Of a DNA stretch of 7,257 nucleotides, positions 1-6,130 are shown piece after piece. The position numbers were made by a program, and so were the translations under genes. The stretch's first letter is position 1; each line of letters opens with the position of its first letter. The notes below the pieces were generated by a model. It had not been told where the DNA came from. It searched no databases and saw nothing but the letters and a program-made list of their open reading frames with translations. Source of the DNA: Bacteroidota bacterium (GTDB taxonomy: Bacteria; Bacteroidota; Bacteroidia; JAADEI01); the NCBI GenBank assembly GCA_015490475.1, contig WFXT01000050.1:1-7257 (forward strand), written 5' to 3'.

Positions 1-63
1 GATAAGGACTCTACCAACAAAAATAAAAATCTTAACATAAAGTGGAATTTCTATGAAAGATAA
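1..63 (+). CDS. Possible 3' end of an upstream gene (partial)
   Basis: Frame 1 is open from the first base to a TAA at 61-63 and reads DKDSTNKNKNLNIKWNFYER. If real, it would be the C-terminal tail of a gene mostly outside the window, overlapping the restriction endonuclease start by 11 bases. Frame 2 is also open, up to a TAA at 38-40 (ending KIKILT), so the true frame cannot be decided from so few bases. A cognate DNA methyltransferase is the natural candidate here, because none is found downstream of the endonuclease. That is inference from gene order alone; the tail carries no diagnostic motif. Confidence 0.2.
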   Translation, partial: DKDSTNKNKNLNIKWNFYER

Positions 64-769
64 ACGCAATTTTAACAAGCAAGGAAAACAGAAGTTCATA
101 GAAGAGTTAAAACACAGAATAAAGCAGATAGTTAAGCAAGATGGCATTAGTAATATATCACGCACTCTACAAAGGTTTAAAGATGCATACACCAAAGGCA
201 TCATTGCTTTTGGAATTAGGGACCCTGAACAGTCATGGAAATCGTTTAAAGGGCATCTTCTTGAAGATTTAATTATGGAAGAAATAAAATTGGCTGTTGA
301 AAGCACAGAATTAAAGCTAATTAAAGGCTCTGAGCTGGGTCATCATGAAAAAAATTTAGATGTATGTTTGAGTAAAGTAAAGCGCTCTCTGGTTATTGAT
401 TTTGGCAACGACTTCGGGTTACATTTACCTGATGCAGACCTTGTAGTATATGAACCCATAGAATGTATACCAATAGCTATAATATCTGTTAAGGCAAGTC
501 TAAGGGAAAGGATAGCGCAAACAGGATATTGGTCACTGAAACTAAAGCAATCAGAAATTACTTCACCGATAAAGACTCTTTTCATAACATTAGATGAAGA
601 TGGTGAATTAATTAATATAGAGCCTGTTAGGAAGGGACGAGCAATAGCGGAAGTGGATATTGATGCCACCTACGTAATAAGAGACGATGTCCCTCTGTCA
701 GACAGGATAAAACCCATTACAGAATTAAAAGATGACCTTATGAAATGGCTCAGACAACGAAAAAGTTAA
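53..769 (+). CDS. Type II restriction endonuclease, PD-(D/E)XK fold, BsaWI-like
   Basis: Predicted 238-residue restriction endonuclease that would cut double-stranded DNA at a short palindromic site. The likely catalytic core is PDAD (126-129) followed by a strand IPIAIISVKASL (139-150), giving the D...SxK arrangement with K147. The block RERIAQTGYW (151-160) after that lysine is typical of type II enzymes that follow the lysine with a conserved Arg/Glu and aromatic stretch. GHLLEDLI (67-74) has the upstream helix with a glutamate (E71) that often completes the metal site. The C-terminal part KGRAIAEVDIDATYVI (194-209) also recalls restriction enzymes. From memory the whole pattern best fits the BsaWI group (WCCGGW cutters), but the target site cannot be read from sequence. 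There is no signal peptide or membrane segment. The ATG at 53 lacks a strong Shine-Dalgarno. No methyltransferase follows it. Nuclease confidence is high; subfamily confidence is moderate. Confidence 0.78.
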   Translation: MKDKRNFNKQGKQKFIEELKHRIKQIVKQDGISNISRTLQRFKDAYTKGIIAFGIRDPEQSWKSFKGHLLEDLIMEEIKLAVESTELKLIKGSELGHHEKNLDVCLSKVKRSLVIDFGNDFGLHLPDADLVVYEPIECIPIAIISVKASLRERIAQTGYWSLKLKQSEITSPIKTLFITLDEDGELINIEPVRKGRAIAEVDIDATYVIRDDVPLSDRIKPITELKDDLMKWLRQRKS

Positions 770-809
770 AAAGAGTAATTTATCTTCGTAGCAGTAAAGC
801 CTTATAAAA

Positions 810-1181
810 ATGATATACAGAGTTGAGGAAGCCATTGACAAAGGTATAAAAGCGTTTATTCTCAAGAGACGAATAATTCTGCCGTTCAAGTGTCATGTTT
901 TAAAAATCACTATTGGTGGTGAAACCTTTTCCGATACTAAACCACCCAACGACAAACACATTATAGTTGAACAGGACCCTATCAACACAAGCATTTATTT
1001 CCTTGACGTCAGTAGTTTGAGAGAACTAAGAAGCAAGCATCCAACTGTTTATGCTATTGTTGCTGATTATGATTCAAACCTTGCCGACCCACAGACACAT
1101 ATACCTATTGCTATTGAGATAACCGAAGGGCACGAAGCACCAATCAGAAAGCTCAAGCCCAGCGAACTTTATATTGAGTAG
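810..1181 (+). CDS. Uncharacterised 123-residue protein
   Basis: I do not recognise this protein. It is 123 residues, soluble, with no signal peptide, membrane helix, cysteine cluster or known catalytic motif. Visible features are an amphipathic N-terminus (VEEAIDKGIKAFILKRR, 5-21), alternating hydrophobic stretches that suggest a mostly beta fold (HVLKITI 29-35, TSIYFLDV 60-67, TVYAIVADY 79-87, IPIAIEI 98-104), and a charged end (RKLKPSELYIE). It starts 40 bases after the endonuclease stop on the same strand. Its own stop (TAG 1179-1181) lies 19 bases before the ATG of the CCA enzyme. It could travel with the restriction gene or belong to the tRNA gene block; the sequence does not decide. 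The upstream frame is closed by a TAA at 795-797, so the ATG at 810 is the first possible ATG. Length, the ATG start and a believable amino-acid composition support a real gene. Confidence 0.65.
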   Translation: MIYRVEEAIDKGIKAFILKRRIILPFKCHVLKITIGGETFSDTKPPNDKHIIVEQDPINTSIYFLDVSSLRELRSKHPTVYAIVADYDSNLADPQTHIPIAIEITEGHEAPIRKLKPSELYIE

Positions 1182-1186
1182 ATTTG
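1179..1186 (+). promoter_or_regulatory. Candidate Bacteroidota-type -7 box (TAnnTTTG) before cca
   Basis: TAGATTTG matches TAnnTTTG exactly. It overlaps the stop codon of the preceding gene and ends 14 bases before the ATG at 1201. No clear TTG -33 partner is seen about 20 bases upstream. Several such matches are expected by chance in AT-rich DNA of this length, so position is the main argument. If used, it would give a very short leader and would rule out the earlier TTG start at 1174. Confidence 0.3.
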
Positions 1187-1200
1187 TTTTCTTACCTATC

Positions 1201-2727
1201 ATGGAAGTGAAGCTGAAGCCTATCACCAAGGCAGACGCCCTCGTTAATGACCCAATTTTCAGAATTGTTTCCGAAGAGGCTCAAAAGCTTAACATTCCCG
1301 TATATGTAGTTGGTGGGTATGTAAGAGATAGATTGCTTAAAAAACCTTCTAAAGACGTTGATTTCACTTGTGTAGGCGACGCTCATCTGCTGGCAAAAAG
1401 GGTGGCTCAACGGCTTCCCGGAAAGCCTCATGTGGCAATATACAAACGCTTTAGAACCGCCAGTATTAACCATGATGACTGGCAATTGGAATTTGTTGGT
1501 GCCCGCAAAGAATCTTACTCCCCCGATTCACGAAATCCACATGTAGAACCCGGAACACTGGAAGATGATCTAAAGAGGAGGGACTTCACTATCAACGCAT
1601 TAATAATAAGTCTGAACCCAGAAGATTATGGTACTTTATACGACCCATTTACAGGAATTGAAGACCTCAAGAACAGGATAATTAGAACACCTCTTGACCC
1701 AGAGCAAACTTTCTATGATGACCCTTTGAGGATGCTAAGAGCAATTCGTTTCGCAACACAGTTAAACTTTAAAATTGACGATAAGGTATTAGAGGCTATA
1801 TCAAAAATGAAAGACCGAATCCAAATTGTTGCCCCAGAGCGAATATCTGACGAGCTTAACAAGATTCTTATGGCAGAAAAACCATCTATAGGCTTCAAAC
1901 TGCTTGATAAAACAGGATTATTGGATATTATCCTTCCAGAACTAACTGCCCTGAAAGGTGTTGAAGAAAGGAATGGTTTCAGGCACAAGGATAATTTCAA
2001 GCACACGCTCAAAGTTCTGGATAATATTGCAGCATTGACTGACGACCTGTGGTTACGTTGGGCTGCTCTCCTGCACGACATAGGTAAAGCAAAGACCAAG
2101 GCATTTGACCCCAAAGAAGGATGGACATTTCACGGGCATGATGCTGTCGGCGCCAAAATGGTTCCCAAAATCTTCAGACGACTCCATTTGCCCCTTGATT
2201 CCAGAATGAAGAAAGTCAAGAAATTGGTGGCTCTTCACCAAAGACCAATAGCATTAACACAGGAAAACGTTACTGACAGTGGTATTAGAAGACTCATTAA
2301 CGATGCAGGTGACCTTCTGGATGACCTGCTAAAACTATGTAGGGCAGACATTACTTCATCAAGACCGGAGAAAGTAAAGAAATATTTGCAAAACTTTGAC
2401 AAGCTTGAAAGAAGGATTCAGGAAGTAGAAGAAAGGGACAGAATAAAGAACTTTCAACCTCCCATTTCTGGTGACATAATAATGAAAGTATTTGGTATTC
2501 CTCCGTCCAGACCCGTGGGTATAATAAAAAAGGCTATTAAAGATGCAATACTGGATGGACAGATAAGAAACGATTTTATTGAAGCCTTTGAATTCATGAT
2601 ACAAAAAGGGAAAGAGTTGGGTTTGACTCCTAAATATACTCTTGCCGAGTTTATACAGTTAGCAAAGCAAGAAGAGATGTCAAAGCAAGAGGCACCAGAA
2701 ACAAGAGCATCAAAATCCAATGAATAA
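1201..2727 (+). CDS. cca: CCA tRNA nucleotidyltransferase with HD domain
   Basis: Adds or repairs the 3'-CCA end of tRNAs in the cytoplasm, using CTP and ATP without a template. It is a class II (bacterial-type) enzyme of 508 residues from the ATG at 1201. The nucleotidyltransferase head has VVGGYVRD (36-43) and the metal-binding DVD (52-54, in SKDVDF). RRDFTINAL (126-134) and DDPLRMLRAIRFA (173-185) are the nucleotide-recognition and neck motifs. A C-terminal HD phosphohydrolase domain follows, with H268 (HTLKVLDN), HDIGK (292-296) and further histidines near 311-313. The last 20 or so residues are charged and look disordered. The overall pattern resembles the Bacteroidota HD-type family. 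A TTG at 1174 would add nine residues (SRFVFLPI after the start) overlapping the upstream gene; ATG is preferred because homologues as I recall them begin close to the DPIF segment. The 3' end overlaps miaA by 8 bases. A poly(A) polymerase is the main alternative and cannot be fully excluded. Confidence 0.93.
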   Translation: MEVKLKPITKADALVNDPIFRIVSEEAQKLNIPVYVVGGYVRDRLLKKPSKDVDFTCVGDAHLLAKRVAQRLPGKPHVAIYKRFRTASINHDDWQLEFVGARKESYSPDSRNPHVEPGTLEDDLKRRDFTINALIISLNPEDYGTLYDPFTGIEDLKNRIIRTPLDPEQTFYDDPLRMLRAIRFATQLNFKIDDKVLEAISKMKDRIQIVAPERISDELNKILMAEKPSIGFKLLDKTGLLDIILPELTALKGVEERNGFRHKDNFKHTLKVLDNIAALTDDLWLRWAALLHDIGKAKTKAFDPKEGWTFHGHDAVGAKMVPKIFRRLHLPLDSRMKKVKKLVALHQRPIALTQENVTDSGIRRLINDAGDLLDDLLKLCRADITSSRPEKVKKYLQNFDKLERRIQEVEERDRIKNFQPPISGDIIMKVFGIPPSRPVGIIKKAIKDAILDGQIRNDFIEAFEFMIQKGKELGLTPKYTLAEFIQLAKQEEMSKQEAPETRASKSNE

Positions 2728-3622
2728 TAACAAGACACTGTTTATCATAGTGGGACCCACTGCATCAGGAAAAACAGACGTTGCCTTCCAGTTAGCCTTA
2801 CAACTAAAAACAGAAATTATATCTGCCGATTCACGCCAGATTTATATTGAACTTGGTGTTGGTGCTAACAAACCCCCTGCTGACTACTTAGATACTATTC
2901 CACATCACTTCATAAACCATGTATCAATTTTTGAAAAATATACTGCTGGCGATTATGGTGAAGAAGCGAGGGACTTAATGGCACAACTATTTAAACATCA
3001 TGACTTTCTAATTATGGTAGGTGGTTCTGGGCTTTATATACACTCGGCTATATACGGTTTGGACCCAATCCCTTCCGTCCCCTCACATATGAGACATTAT
3101 CTTGAAACATTACTAATAACGGAAGGGCTTGACCACCTTGTGAATATGCTTCAAGAGAAAGACCCGTATGCCATTCAAATTGTTGACACAAAAAATCCTC
3201 CTCGTGTAATAAGAGCTTTGGAAGTTTGTCTTTATACAGGAAAGCCTTATTCCCAATTTCTTTCTTCTTTTAGGAAGGAACATCCTATTGTTCCCTATAA
3301 TATTGTCTGGCTTGGTATCTTAGAAGAACGCCATATCCTTTATGAAAGGATAAACCGTCGCGTTGACAAAATGGTATTTAGAGGTCTCATTGAAGAAGCA
3401 CGCCTCTGGTATCCATATAACCACCTTTATGCCCTCCGTTCTCACGGATATCAAGAATTTTTCCCCTTTTTTGCAGGTAGATACTCTTCCCAGAAAGCCA
3501 TTGAGTTAGTAAAGCGAAACACTCGCAGATACGCCAAACGTCAATACACATGGTTCAGAAGGTATCCAGTAAAATGGCTTCCTCGGGAACAAATAGTACC
3601 TTATGCCCTCTCTCTACTGTGA
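2720..3622 (+). CDS. miaA: tRNA dimethylallyltransferase (A37 isopentenylation)
   Basis: Transfers the dimethylallyl group from DMAPP to N6 of adenosine 37 in tRNAs that read codons starting with U, the first step towards ms2i6A. It is 300 residues, the normal family length. The P-loop GPTASGKT (12-19) is followed by the DSRQ motif (37-40, SADSRQIY), with D37 the likely general base. GGSGLYI (101-107), NPPRVIRALE (159-168), YERINRRVDKM and the C-terminal RRYAKRQYTWFRR are all family hallmarks. The usual VGYRE/VGYKE tract appears as HGYQE, a mild variation. The ATG at 2720 lies inside the end of cca (overlap 2720-2727), so translation is probably coupled and both genes share a transcript. The stop overlaps the end of convergent rlmN by 9 bases. 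Confidence 0.96.
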   Translation: MNNNKTLFIIVGPTASGKTDVAFQLALQLKTEIISADSRQIYIELGVGANKPPADYLDTIPHHFINHVSIFEKYTAGDYGEEARDLMAQLFKHHDFLIMVGGSGLYIHSAIYGLDPIPSVPSHMRHYLETLLITEGLDHLVNMLQEKDPYAIQIVDTKNPPRVIRALEVCLYTGKPYSQFLSSFRKEHPIVPYNIVWLGILEERHILYERINRRVDKMVFRGLIEEARLWYPYNHLYALRSHGYQEFFPFFAGRYSSQKAIELVKRNTRRYAKRQYTWFRRYPVKWLPREQIVPYALSLL

Positions 3623-4714
3623 TTCTTTTAATTGCTCTCTTTTATGCAATAGAGCCAGTTGTCCGCAAGCTCCCGCTATGTCCCGACCCCGTGGCATCCT
3701 GACCGTTACAGGATAAGGATATTTTCTTTCCAGAATACCTGCAAATCTATATATCTCACGTTTTGTAGGCGCTCTAAACGGTGCCTCAGGAAATGGATTA
3801 AATGGTATCAAATTGATTTTAGCAGGTACTCTATTCCCCATATCTACCAATGCAGTAACATCTTCCATTGTATCATTGAACCCGGGTAGTATAACATATT
3901 CAAATGTTAGCCAGCGTCCGTGCTTTTCATAATAATACTTCAATGCTTCAACTATCTCATCCAATGATATCGCCTTAGCAAGCGGAATAATTTTTTCTCT
4001 TTTTTCCTGAATAGCACTGTGTAAAGAAAGGGCAAGCCTTACCCTCGGTAATTCATCCGCAAGCTTAATAATTCCCTTTGGAATACCCACAGTTGAAACT
4101 GTTATGTGTCTGTAGCCAATGTCAAAGAAATCATGCATTTTCCTGATTGCTGCAATGACATTTTTTAAGTTTTGCATAGGTTCTCCCATGCCCATAAAGA
4201 CAACATTAGTAATCTTCTTTCCAGAAATTTTTTGCGCTTGCAGCAATTGGTCTAAAATGTGATACCATTGCAAGTTTCTTAGTAAACCAAGGGTGCCAGT
4301 AGCACAAAAAGTGCATCCTATAGCACATCCCGCTTGTGAACTGACACAAAGTGTATTTCGCTTCCCATCTCGGGAAGGGATTAGCACAGATTCAAGTTCT
4401 ATGTTGGGTTCATTAACAAGAGAAAATGTAAATTTTATTGTCCCGTCATAAGAAATCCTTTTGTCAGTTAATTGTAATATCTCCACGGAAAAAGAACCTT
4501 TTAGCCACTCTCTCATAGATGCAGGCAGGTCAGACCATCTGTTAATATCACTTTCTCCTTTTTTCCATATCCAGTTCAAAATTTGCTTTGCCCTATATTC
4601 TTGATATCCCTTCTCTACCAGTATTTCCTTCAACTGTTCTGCGTCCAAGCCTTTGAGATACACTACTTTCTCGTTATTCATAGGATAATCATGTTTATCG
4701 TTATGCTCTATCAT
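3614..4714 (-). CDS. rlmN: Dual-specificity RNA methyltransferase RlmN (radical SAM)
   Basis: Makes 2-methyladenosine at A2503 of 23S rRNA and, in characterised homologues, at A37 of some tRNAs, by a radical-SAM ping-pong mechanism. It is 366 residues. The 4Fe-4S CX3CX2C motif is C130/C134/C137 (GCAIGCTFC). The two mechanistic cysteines are visible: C123 (TLCVSSQ) and the methyl-carrying C350 (RGRDIAGACGQL). The SAM-binding GMGEPM (175-180), STVG (207-210) and LALSLHSA (227-234) are intact, and all key positions are present, so this is RlmN rather than Cfr-like by its overall pattern. The distinction is by memory, not alignment. Start: ATG at 4714 is taken; an internal ATG at 4681 (MNNEKVVYL, residue 12) is a credible alternative because the first 11 residues look unconserved. 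It is divergent from atpE and convergent with miaA. Confidence 0.95.
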   Translation of the reverse strand: MIEHNDKHDYPMNNEKVVYLKGLDAEQLKEILVEKGYQEYRAKQILNWIWKKGESDINRWSDLPASMREWLKGSFSVEILQLTDKRISYDGTIKFTFSLVNEPNIELESVLIPSRDGKRNTLCVSSQAGCAIGCTFCATGTLGLLRNLQWYHILDQLLQAQKISGKKITNVVFMGMGEPMQNLKNVIAAIRKMHDFFDIGYRHITVSTVGIPKGIIKLADELPRVRLALSLHSAIQEKREKIIPLAKAISLDEIVEALKYYYEKHGRWLTFEYVILPGFNDTMEDVTALVDMGNRVPAKINLIPFNPFPEAPFRAPTKREIYRFAGILERKYPYPVTVRMPRGRDIAGACGQLALLHKREQLKESQ

Positions 4715-4791
4715 TCGGAACAGAGATGGTTTTTCTACCGTTCCATTAATTCAAACCTGCTTAACTTTGCAATATCAAAATAAGACAAAAG
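4715..4791. promoter_or_regulatory. Divergent intergenic region between rlmN and atpE
   Basis: These 77 bases separate the two divergent starts and must hold both promoters unless transcription enters from further away. On the plus strand TAACTTTG (4762-4769) is an exact TAnnTTTG box. On the minus strand CAGGTTTG (4759-4752) matches at all but the first consensus base and has a TTTTG (4780-4776) upstream as a possible -33 element. No operator-like inverted repeat or riboswitch is evident. Confidence 0.5.
4762..4769 (+). promoter_or_regulatory. Candidate -7 box (TAnnTTTG) of the ATP synthase operon
   Basis: TAACTTTG matches the Bacteroidota primary-sigma -7 consensus exactly, and 22 bases separate it from the first atpE ATG (4792). 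This position suits a promoter with a leader of roughly 15 bases. The -33 TTG is not clearly present about 20 bases upstream, so support rests on the -7 box and its location. Confidence 0.4.
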
Positions 4792-5040
4792 ATGATGACA
4801 CTGATGATAATTCTCTTAGAGGTGGCACTTGGGAAGCTTGGTGCAACACTCGGTGCAGGAATAGCGGCGGTAGCAGCAGGAATTGGAATCGGTAACATTG
4901 GCGCTCGTGCTGCTGAAGCAACAGCAAGGCAACCAGAAGCAGGAAATGACATCAGAACAACAATGATTATTTCAGCTGCTCTCATTGAAGGTATTTGTAT
5001 TCTTGGAATCGTCACATGCATCATTGCTCTCTTCGTGTAA
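4792..5040 (+). CDS. atpE: ATP synthase Fo subunit c
   Basis: Forms the rotating membrane ring that carries ions through F-type ATP synthase. It is 82 residues, two-helix hairpin. Helix 1 has the glycine-rich packing motif (GAGIAAVAAGIGIG, 21-34), the polar loop is ARQPEA (45-50), and helix 2 carries the ion-binding carboxylate E66 (ALIEGICI). The positions that hold Gln, Ser and Thr in sodium-binding rings such as Ilyobacter align here with I33, G67 and I68, so a proton ring is predicted. The gene begins ATGATG (4792 or 4795), with a third ATG at 4804, so the exact start is uncertain by up to four residues. It is the first gene of the cluster; atpB is not upstream, where rlmN runs the other way. 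A 15-base gap leads to atpF. Confidence 0.96.
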   Translation: MMTLMIILLEVALGKLGATLGAGIAAVAAGIGIGNIGARAAEATARQPEAGNDIRTTMIISAALIEGICILGIVTCIIALFV

Positions 5041-5055
5041 TAAAACTTTATTTCC

Positions 5056-5565
5056 ATGGAACTATTAACTCCTGATTTAGGGGTTGTCTTTTGGCTCACT
5101 GTGGTATTTCTCATAGTACTGTTTCTGCTTAAGAAATTTGCATGGGGTCCTATACTGGGGGCTCTTGAAGCACGTGAAAAGCGAATAGAAGAAGCTCTGC
5201 GCGCGGCGGAAGCTGCCCGTCAAGAGCTTCGCCAATTAAAAGCAGAACAAGAAAAACTCATTGAACAGGCTAAGCAAAGAGAACAGGAAATAATAGCAGA
5301 AGCCAAGAAAATAAAAGAAACCATTATAGAGGAAGCCAAGGAAGAAGCCCGAGAAGAAGCACAAAAGATACTCAAAGCCGCAGAGCAAGAAGCATATGTT
5401 CTTAAAGAAAGGGCTCTGGCAGAATTTAAAGAATACGCCGTTACTCTGGTCATTTCCCTAACAGAAGCTATCCTAAAGAAAGAACTTAAAGATAGACAAG
5501 CTCACGAAGAACACATAAGAAGAGAACTTAGCGAAACAACCATCAATGTTGCAAGTAGGAATTGA
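5056..5565 (+). CDS. atpF: ATP synthase Fo subunit b (peripheral stalk)
   Basis: The stator arm that holds the F1 head against the rotating ring; it would act as a dimer. It is 169 residues. One N-terminal membrane helix (about 9-27, LGVVFWLTVVFLIVLFLL) is followed by FAWGPILGALEAREKRIEEAL, the usual b-subunit junction. A long charged helix rich in Ala, Glu and Lys (about 36-125) forms the coiled stalk. The end (about 128-145, AVTLVISLTEAILKKEL) is the region that contacts delta. The ATG at 5056 follows the atpE stop by 15 bases with no Shine-Dalgarno. The 3' end overlaps atpH by 20 bases, which suggests translational coupling. Only one b gene is visible; no divergent b' copy is adjacent. Confidence 0.95.
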   Translation: MELLTPDLGVVFWLTVVFLIVLFLLKKFAWGPILGALEAREKRIEEALRAAEAARQELRQLKAEQEKLIEQAKQREQEIIAEAKKIKETIIEEAKEEAREEAQKILKAAEQEAYVLKERALAEFKEYAVTLVISLTEAILKKELKDRQAHEEHIRRELSETTINVASRN

Positions 5566-6127
5566 GAGGTTGGCAAAAAGATATGCATTAGCTCTGTTTC
5601 AATTAGCCCAAGAATATAACAAAATAGATGCCATTTACCAACAGCTCAAAGCAGTAGCGGAACTCACAACACAAGTAAGAGAACTGCAATTTTTATTCAA
5701 AACTCCTTTTATAGAACCACTTGAAAAAGCTAAAATCATTGAGAAAATTTTTACAGGAAAGGTTGATGAGCTGCTTTTAAAGTTTATTCTGCTTCTTGTT
5801 CGCAAAAATAGGGTGCTATATATTGATGCCATTTTTAAGCAATATGAAAAAGTATTCTTTAAACATAAAGGCATAAAAGATGTGGACCTTGTTGTACCTA
5901 TAGAACTGGATAAACAAACAATAAATTTCATAGCCCAGAAAGTCAAAGAAATCTTCAAAGTAAATGATGCTATTCTCAGACAACAGGTTGACAATTCAAT
6001 CATTGGCGGCGTAATCATTAGAGTCGAAGAAGGACAAATTGACCTCTCAATAAGAAAGAAACTTCAAAAAGCACGCCATATCACTGAAAAAATAATTTCA
6101 GAAAAAATAACCTCTCAAAATAAATGA
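5546..6127 (+). CDS. atpH: ATP synthase F1 subunit delta
   Basis: Connects the top of the F1 alpha/beta hexamer to the b-subunit stalk (OSCP/delta family). It is 193 residues, slightly longer than many family members because of a lysine-rich tail after the conserved core. The N-terminal six-helix domain starts with the hallmark RYALALFQLA (12-21) and includes FLFKTPFIEPLEKAKII (49-65). The C-terminal signature is NSIIGGVIIRVEEGQIDLSI (150-169), the family's best conserved stretch. The ATG at 5546 is inside the end of atpF; later in-frame starts would cut into the RYA motif, so this one is chosen. atpA begins 3 bases after the stop. Confidence 0.94.
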   Translation: MLQVGIERLAKRYALALFQLAQEYNKIDAIYQQLKAVAELTTQVRELQFLFKTPFIEPLEKAKIIEKIFTGKVDELLLKFILLLVRKNRVLYIDAIFKQYEKVFFKHKGIKDVDLVVPIELDKQTINFIAQKVKEIFKVNDAILRQQVDNSIIGGVIIRVEEGQIDLSIRKKLQKARHITEKIISEKITSQNK

Positions 6128-6130
6128 AGT

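Noticed and set aside
781..788. TATCTTCG before the uncharacterised gene as a -7 box
   Set aside because: Only a partial match to TAnnTTTG (one fixed base wrong) and no -33 partner; such matches are common by chance in AT-rich DNA.
1713..2114. Minus-strand 133-residue open frame inside cca
   Set aside because: Antisense shadow of the well-conserved cca middle region; serine-rich translation without motif.
3631..3655. Short inverted repeats (ATTGC...GCAAT 3631-3650; GCTCT...AGAGC 3634-3655) near the miaA/rlmN ends
   Set aside because: Only 5-base stems, mutually exclusive, with no following T-run, and inside rlmN coding sequence; not a credible terminator.
4583..4783. Plus-strand open frame crossing the rlmN start and the divergent promoter
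   Set aside because: Mostly antisense to the rlmN N-terminus; the Phe/Leu/Ile/Tyr-rich product has no recognisable motif, and it would occupy the atpE promoter region.
4761..5114. Minus-strand open frame covering atpE
   Set aside because: It lies opposite a complete, unmistakable c-subunit gene; its Ala/Pro/Ser-rich translation is what the reverse of that gene gives.
5160..5430. Repetitive GAAGAAGC-like sequence as a possible DNA repeat
   Set aside because: It is the codon-level result of the Glu/Ala/Lys-rich coiled stalk of subunit b, not a separate repeat element.
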